From: Anaeromyces robustus
Lineage: Eukaryota; Neocallimastigomycota; Neocallimastigomycetes; Neocallimastigales; Neocallimastigaceae
NCBI GenBank assembly: GCA_002104895.1
Contig: MCFG01000244.1
Location: 1-64,000, forward strand
Length of the DNA: 64,000 nt
Direction: 5' to 3'
The notes beneath the pieces are model-generated. The model saw nothing but the letters and a program-made list of their open reading frames with translations, did no database searches and was not told the DNA's origin. The translations under genes and the position numbers were made by a program. Shown one piece after another: positions 59,448 to 64,000 of this stretch (the stretch's first letter is position 1; each line of letters opens with the position of its first letter).

Positions 59448-62048
59448 TTAATTAAAGACTGGTCTTTTTCCCTTTAACCATTCATTAGCATCAAGGAATT
59501 GTTTAGCATATTCTTCGGTCATTTCACCATCATTCTTCAATGATTTAACAGCTTCCAAAATACAATCCCATAATTTATAAGTATTTTCCATATCTAATTT
59601 AACATTATCACAATATTCTTGGAATTTGTTTTCAATGGAATTCATTGATTTTTGAATAACTTCTGGTGTTATATTAATAATATCAGTTAGACTATCTAAG
59701 TATGTTTTTGTAATAATACCATTAGCAGTATTAGCATCTAAAAGGAATGGTAATTTAATGCCAGCGCTAAGAACTTCTAAGTTAGAATCAGATTTACCAG
59801 CATTTTCATTCATAGTCATCGATAAAAGAATCATTTCACATAAATTACGTAAACTACGATTAACGGCTTTCATAAAACTATTGAAACGTAATAATTCAAG
59901 ATCAAGTGGACCTTTCCAAACAATCATAGATTTAAATGAAATATGAAGTAAACTGGCAACACGAGAAATAAGATTAATATGTTCTTGAATTTCATGACCT
60001 TCCTTATTTGGTGTAGATGGAGTACTTAAGGTAATAGGAGAAGTATGTTTTGTACCTGGTTTTATATATGGAATTTTATTATATGATTTATTGTTTAGAA
60101 CATTCATACGTATTAATTCAAGAGCAGTAACTATTTCTTCTTGGAAGAGAGAAGAGGATGATGTTAAATTCAAAGCTTTTTGTAAAGCTTTACCATAAGG
60201 AGTTATTTGATAGGTACCAATTACATAATTTTGTGATGAATTAGAATTTGATGATTTTGAAGGAGATAATTTAACAAAGTCTCTAGCTTCTAAGAATCTT
60301 AAAAGTACTAAGGCATAGATATCATCAACTGAGCGAACATATTTTAAATCAAATGGTGAAACATTACCACCTTTTGGTCCTTTATTATTATTTTGATTAG
60401 TTGGAACATTTAATTGTATTTGTGATTGATTACTAATTGTTTGTAAACAGAATAATAAATTAATGTTAGTAATGGAAAAGTCTTTTTCTTTCTTTTTATG
60501 GCTTTCTATCCAATCAATGTTATTTGTAAGAGAATAGACTGGTGGTGTATTGATCTTAAGTTGTAAATCATTAACAGTACCAGTATTACCATTAGATTTT
60601 TCTTTATCTTTACCTTCTTCATTTGAATTTTCATTTGGACTTTCATTTGGTGTTTCATTTTCTTTATCATCATTTGATTGTTGTTGTTGTTGTTGTTGTT
60701 TAATATCATTAACAATTTGATTAATTTTATTTGGTGGTAACCAACGTACACCAATTGGTTCACTTTCATGATGAAGTTGAACTTCATAAGATGGTTCAAA
60801 CCAGAATATACTATTAACTCTACGATTTCTCATATAATTGGACATACCCATAGTTAACAAACTAAGAGCTTGAGTTCTTAAGTTTAAAAGATTTTGACTC
60901 TTAATAAATTCACGATACTCAATAGTATCACCATTACATAATGGTGGTCCTTCTAAAAGCATACCAGATACTAAATTGGTAATGACTTGTGGCGAAATCA
61001 TACCTTGACACATATAAAAGTAGACTTCATCTGGTAAACGTGGACCAAAGAGTTCATGAAGATCATTAGGAGCTGATTCTTTATTTAATGGTTCAGTAGT
61101 ACCATCTTCCTTTAAAATAATATTATGATTAATAATAGATTTAATTCTACAGAAATTTTCTTCATAATTATACTTTTTAACATTAACATGTTCTTGATGT
61201 GCTTGAATAGCATTATATCCAGTTCTATATTGTTGTAACATATCTACTGTTCCTTTAAAAGTAAATGATGTATTTGGACTTCCAACAAGTGGTGGGAATG
61301 TAGAAATCCAGTCAAAACCAGCAAGCATACAAATATCAATGAATTGGTCTGGATGGAATAAATTTAAGTCTTGAATTACTCTAATTTTTTCAACCCAAGT
61401 AAATTCTTTTTTATCAAAGTCAATATTTAAAATAACATTGTCATTATCACCACACCACATTAACATTTCACTACCACTGTATACAGATTGAACATAACCT
61501 TTTTGTTGTAAATAAGCTAATTGAGCCCATGAAGAATAAGGAGCACGCATAAATTCTATATTATTTTCTTGGAAAATTTTAAAAACAGAGTTCATAAATT
61601 CATTTTGGTGAACAGATCCTGAGCTACTCCAAGTATTATGAGCACTTTCTAATCTTCCTCTTTCATAATGATCCCAACCTGAAGCACGCTTATTTGGTCT
61701 TGTATCTTCAATTGTAAATGGTTTATCTTTACGTAAAAATGATAAACCATTAAATACAAAGAATGGATAAATATCAAGTGAACGAATTTTATTGATTTCT
61801 TTTTCCAATAATGCTTTAAAAGTATTATATGGGAAAGTACCACCCATAGCAACAATATTAGCTGTTATATTTTCTAATGTTTTTGCTTCGGCAGCATTTG
61901 ACATACGTGCCAAATTAGAAGGTTTAATAATTTTTCTGAGCCAATATTGACCTTCAAAACCAATTTTTGCTCCCTTTAATTGGGAAATTGGTGCTGTTTG
62001 AATAAGTTGTCTTTCAGATATATAATAATCAAAATGACGAATTGGCAT
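59448..62048 (-). CDS. MKT1: MKT1-like post-transcriptional regulator
   Basis: Relative of yeast Mkt1, which works with Pbp1 on translation and stability of specific mRNAs (HO, mitochondrial proteins). 866 residues, one exon. The N-terminal part (1 to about 290) has the XPG/FEN1 nuclease-like fold: start MPIRHFDYYISERQLIQ, IGFEGQYWLRKI where nucleases have the first catalytic Asp, SSWAQLAYLQQKGYVQSVYS and ICMLAGFDWISTFPPL. Several metal-binding acids appear replaced, as is usual for Mkt1, so no nuclease activity is expected. A Gln-run and an Asn/Glu-rich linker (about 440-490) precede the C-terminal Mkt1 domain (DLKYVRSVDDIYALVLLRFL ... WKGPLDLELLRFNSFMKAVN). The family start PIRxxExY supports the chosen ATG. 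Confidence 0.92.
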   Translation of the reverse strand: MPIRHFDYYISERQLIQTAPISQLKGAKIGFEGQYWLRKIIKPSNLARMSNAAEAKTLENITANIVAMGGTFPYNTFKALLEKEINKIRSLDIYPFFVFNGLSFLRKDKPFTIEDTRPNKRASGWDHYERGRLESAHNTWSSSGSVHQNEFMNSVFKIFQENNIEFMRAPYSSWAQLAYLQQKGYVQSVYSGSEMLMWCGDNDNVILNIDFDKKEFTWVEKIRVIQDLNLFHPDQFIDICMLAGFDWISTFPPLVGSPNTSFTFKGTVDMLQQYRTGYNAIQAHQEHVNVKKYNYEENFCRIKSIINHNIILKEDGTTEPLNKESAPNDLHELFGPRLPDEVYFYMCQGMISPQVITNLVSGMLLEGPPLCNGDTIEYREFIKSQNLLNLRTQALSLLTMGMSNYMRNRRVNSIFWFEPSYEVQLHHESEPIGVRWLPPNKINQIVNDIKQQQQQQQSNDDKENETPNESPNENSNEEGKDKEKSNGNTGTVNDLQLKINTPPVYSLTNNIDWIESHKKKEKDFSITNINLLFCLQTISNQSQIQLNVPTNQNNNKGPKGGNVSPFDLKYVRSVDDIYALVLLRFLEARDFVKLSPSKSSNSNSSQNYVIGTYQITPYGKALQKALNLTSSSSLFQEEIVTALELIRMNVLNNKSYNKIPYIKPGTKHTSPITLSTPSTPNKEGHEIQEHINLISRVASLLHISFKSMIVWKGPLDLELLRFNSFMKAVNRSLRNLCEMILLSMTMNENAGKSDSNLEVLSAGIKLPFLLDANTANGIITKTYLDSLTDIINITPEVIQKSMNSIENKFQEYCDNVKLDMENTYKLWDCILEAVKSLKNDGEMTEEYAKQFLDANEWLKGKRPVFN

Positions 62049-62463
62049 TTTCTATAACAGATTTCCTTCTATATTTTTTTGTTATTTTTTTTTTTTTTTT
62101 TTTTTTTCATCATTTCAGTATATTAATATATATGCGCGTTAATAATATATAAAGTAAAAATTGATTATTAGTGAATAAATAAAGAAAGTATATAATTTAT
62201 TTAAAATAAAATAAAATAAAATTTAATATTAATAAAAAAATTATAAATTTCAATATTTTTAAAATAGAGTAAATAATAATTATAATAATTAAAAGTATGA
62301 TGAATGGATAAAAGGACATTTTTAAATTTTTTATTTACAATGATTCATCAATTTTTTTTTTTTTTTTTCATTAAAAGTAGATCTTAATTATTGGTTATGC
62401 ATTTCTATTAATGAAATTGTTCAATTTTTCAAATTATTATTAGATTTGTTAGTGTTATCCTGC

Positions 62464-62485
62464 GAATGAGCCTTAATTCTCATTC
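62464..62485. repeat. 7-bp perfect hairpin GAATGAG / CTCATTC
   Basis: GAATGAG (62464-62470) and CTCATTC (62479-62485) with an 8-base loop, in a pocket with several G/C bases about 420 bp before the MKT1 ATG. Function unknown. Confidence 0.4.
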
Positions 62486-63567
62486 TTTAATTAAATATTT
62501 TTTTTTCTTCTTTTTATTTTATTTATTTTGTTTTCATTCTTTTCATATCTTTTTATCATTTTGATGGACATTTATAACATGGATTAATCATTTGAGAAAT
62601 AAATAAAAACTTGTAAATTACTGATTTACAAATTTTGATTTTATATATATATTTATATTTTTTTCTTTTTAAAACATAACAGATTATATTAAATAAATAA
62701 ATAAATAAATAATAATAAAAAACTATTGTATTGAATATTTTAAATTTGCATTTCATTATTTGAAATTATTTATAATTATGGGAATACTAAATAATATAAT
62801 TAAAATATTTTTTTGTTTAAATATGTGTGTATATATCATTATCATGTTAAAGAAAATTGTCCTTTTTAAAAGTTTTTATTGAGTAAATTGTATAATCTTT
62901 CATTTAAACAGTGAATATTAAATAATAAACAAAATTCCAAGTTTACTGTTAAAAATTTTGTAATAATAAAACTTTGCTGAATTATTAATTACGAATTATA
63001 CTTTGTTTACTATTTTTTTTTTTTTTTTTTAATTTTATTATTTTCATTCATTTATGAATTTATTTTATTGAATATGCCCTTTTAATTTATCTAAAAACAA
63101 AAGAATAAAAAACTTTATACATAAGATATACAAATATTATTTTTTCGTTTTGCTTTATTTGGTTAATCTTTTTTTTTTTTTTTTTTTTTTTACTTTTAGT
63201 ATAAATTTACTTATATGTATTACCTTTAATAATTTAATTGTTTTTCTTTTTTTTTTTTTTCAAAAATTTTAGTTTTACTCCTCAAAAAAAAAAAAAAAAA
63301 AAAAAAAATCAATGATTATAATTTTAATTTAATAATAACAAATTATACTATTCTTCTATATTCAATATTTAAATTAAAAAATGAATAATAAAATTATTAT
63401 TATTTTTTTGAAATTTATGAAAAAAAAAATAAACTTTTATTATATAAAAAAAAAATAAAATTTTAATGATTAAATTATATAGGTAGTTAATTTTTTTGAT
63501 TTTAATTAAATCTTAAATTGAAAATATTATTTTAATTATTTATATAAATGAATGGATAAATGAATGA

Positions 63568-63757
<190 letters not shown>

Positions 63758-64000
63758 AATAAATAAATTAATAGCTAACTAAACTAACTAACTTACTAAA
63801 TAAATCAATAAATGTATAAATAAACAACAAACTCTTAAGTATCCATAATTATATTTTTTAATATTTCTTTTTTTTTTTTTTTTAAATTTTAATGTATATT
63901 TAAAAACTATGAATAAAAATATAATAATAATTTAATAATAAATATATATGACAAACAAATATATAATTTAAAAAGAATTGTATTTTATTATATTTTATTA

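Noticed and set aside
62556-62756. Minus-strand open frame ending SQMINPCYKCPSK
   Set aside because: Only the last 15 residues look protein-like. The rest is Tyr/Ile/Lys low complexity with no splice-supported extension found.

Overview
This is a stretch of the nuclear genome of an anaerobic gut fungus (Neocallimastigomycota, in the Neocallimastix / Piromyces / Anaeromyces / Orpinomyces group). Three things point there: extreme A+T richness between genes, with very long AAAT and AAT microsatellites; intron-less glycoside hydrolase genes carrying paired fungal cellulosome dockerins (CBM10-type, ending NGNWCGI); and intron-rich housekeeping genes with short GT-AG introns. The genus cannot be fixed from the sequence.

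Region 1 (1-20 kb): three tandem, same-strand paralogues of a secreted, double-dockerin GH6 cellobiohydrolase (5998-7464, 12060-13526, 18541-20028), separated by 4.6-5 kb of A/T desert. Copies 1 and 3 share a promoter layout: a TATA box about 200-225 bp before the ATG and, 68-72 bp downstream, an identical 19-base inverted repeat that should lie in the 5' UTR. Copy 2 has neither and carries a Gly/Ser linker instead of Pro/Thr. The deserts hold a tandem pair of a polyadenylated-looking repeat (third copy at 47.7 kb), a decayed coding relic (15.7-16.1 kb) and a second dispersed repeat family.

Region 2 (20-30 kb): microsatellites, a GC-richer island of unknown identity (21.96-22.26 kb), a perfect inverted-repeat structure (22.4-22.6 kb) and an AVT1-like vacuolar amino-acid transporter (minus strand).

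Region 3 (30-47 kb): two divergent gene pairs, reconstructed exon by exon with reading phase conserved at every junction. The first is a nucleolar nucleoplasmin-FKBP prolyl isomerase (10 exons, minus) facing telomerase reverse transcriptase (28 exons, plus). The second is SGT1 (3 exons, minus) facing a type II J-protein of the Sis1/DNAJB kind (4 exons, plus), so an HSP90 co-chaperone faces an HSP70 co-chaperone.

Region 4 (47-64 kb): a TBC-domain Rab-GAP with a long Arg-Asp/Arg-Glu N-terminal tract (10 exons, minus), an ARF-family GTPase (4 exons, minus) and an MKT1-like post-transcriptional regulator (1 exon, minus), followed by A/T-rich DNA with a 190-bp AAAT array. The Rab-GAP and the ARF both act in vesicle traffic, which would serve enzyme secretion, but nothing in the sequence shows co-regulation. 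No tRNA, rRNA, CRISPR or telomeric array was seen.
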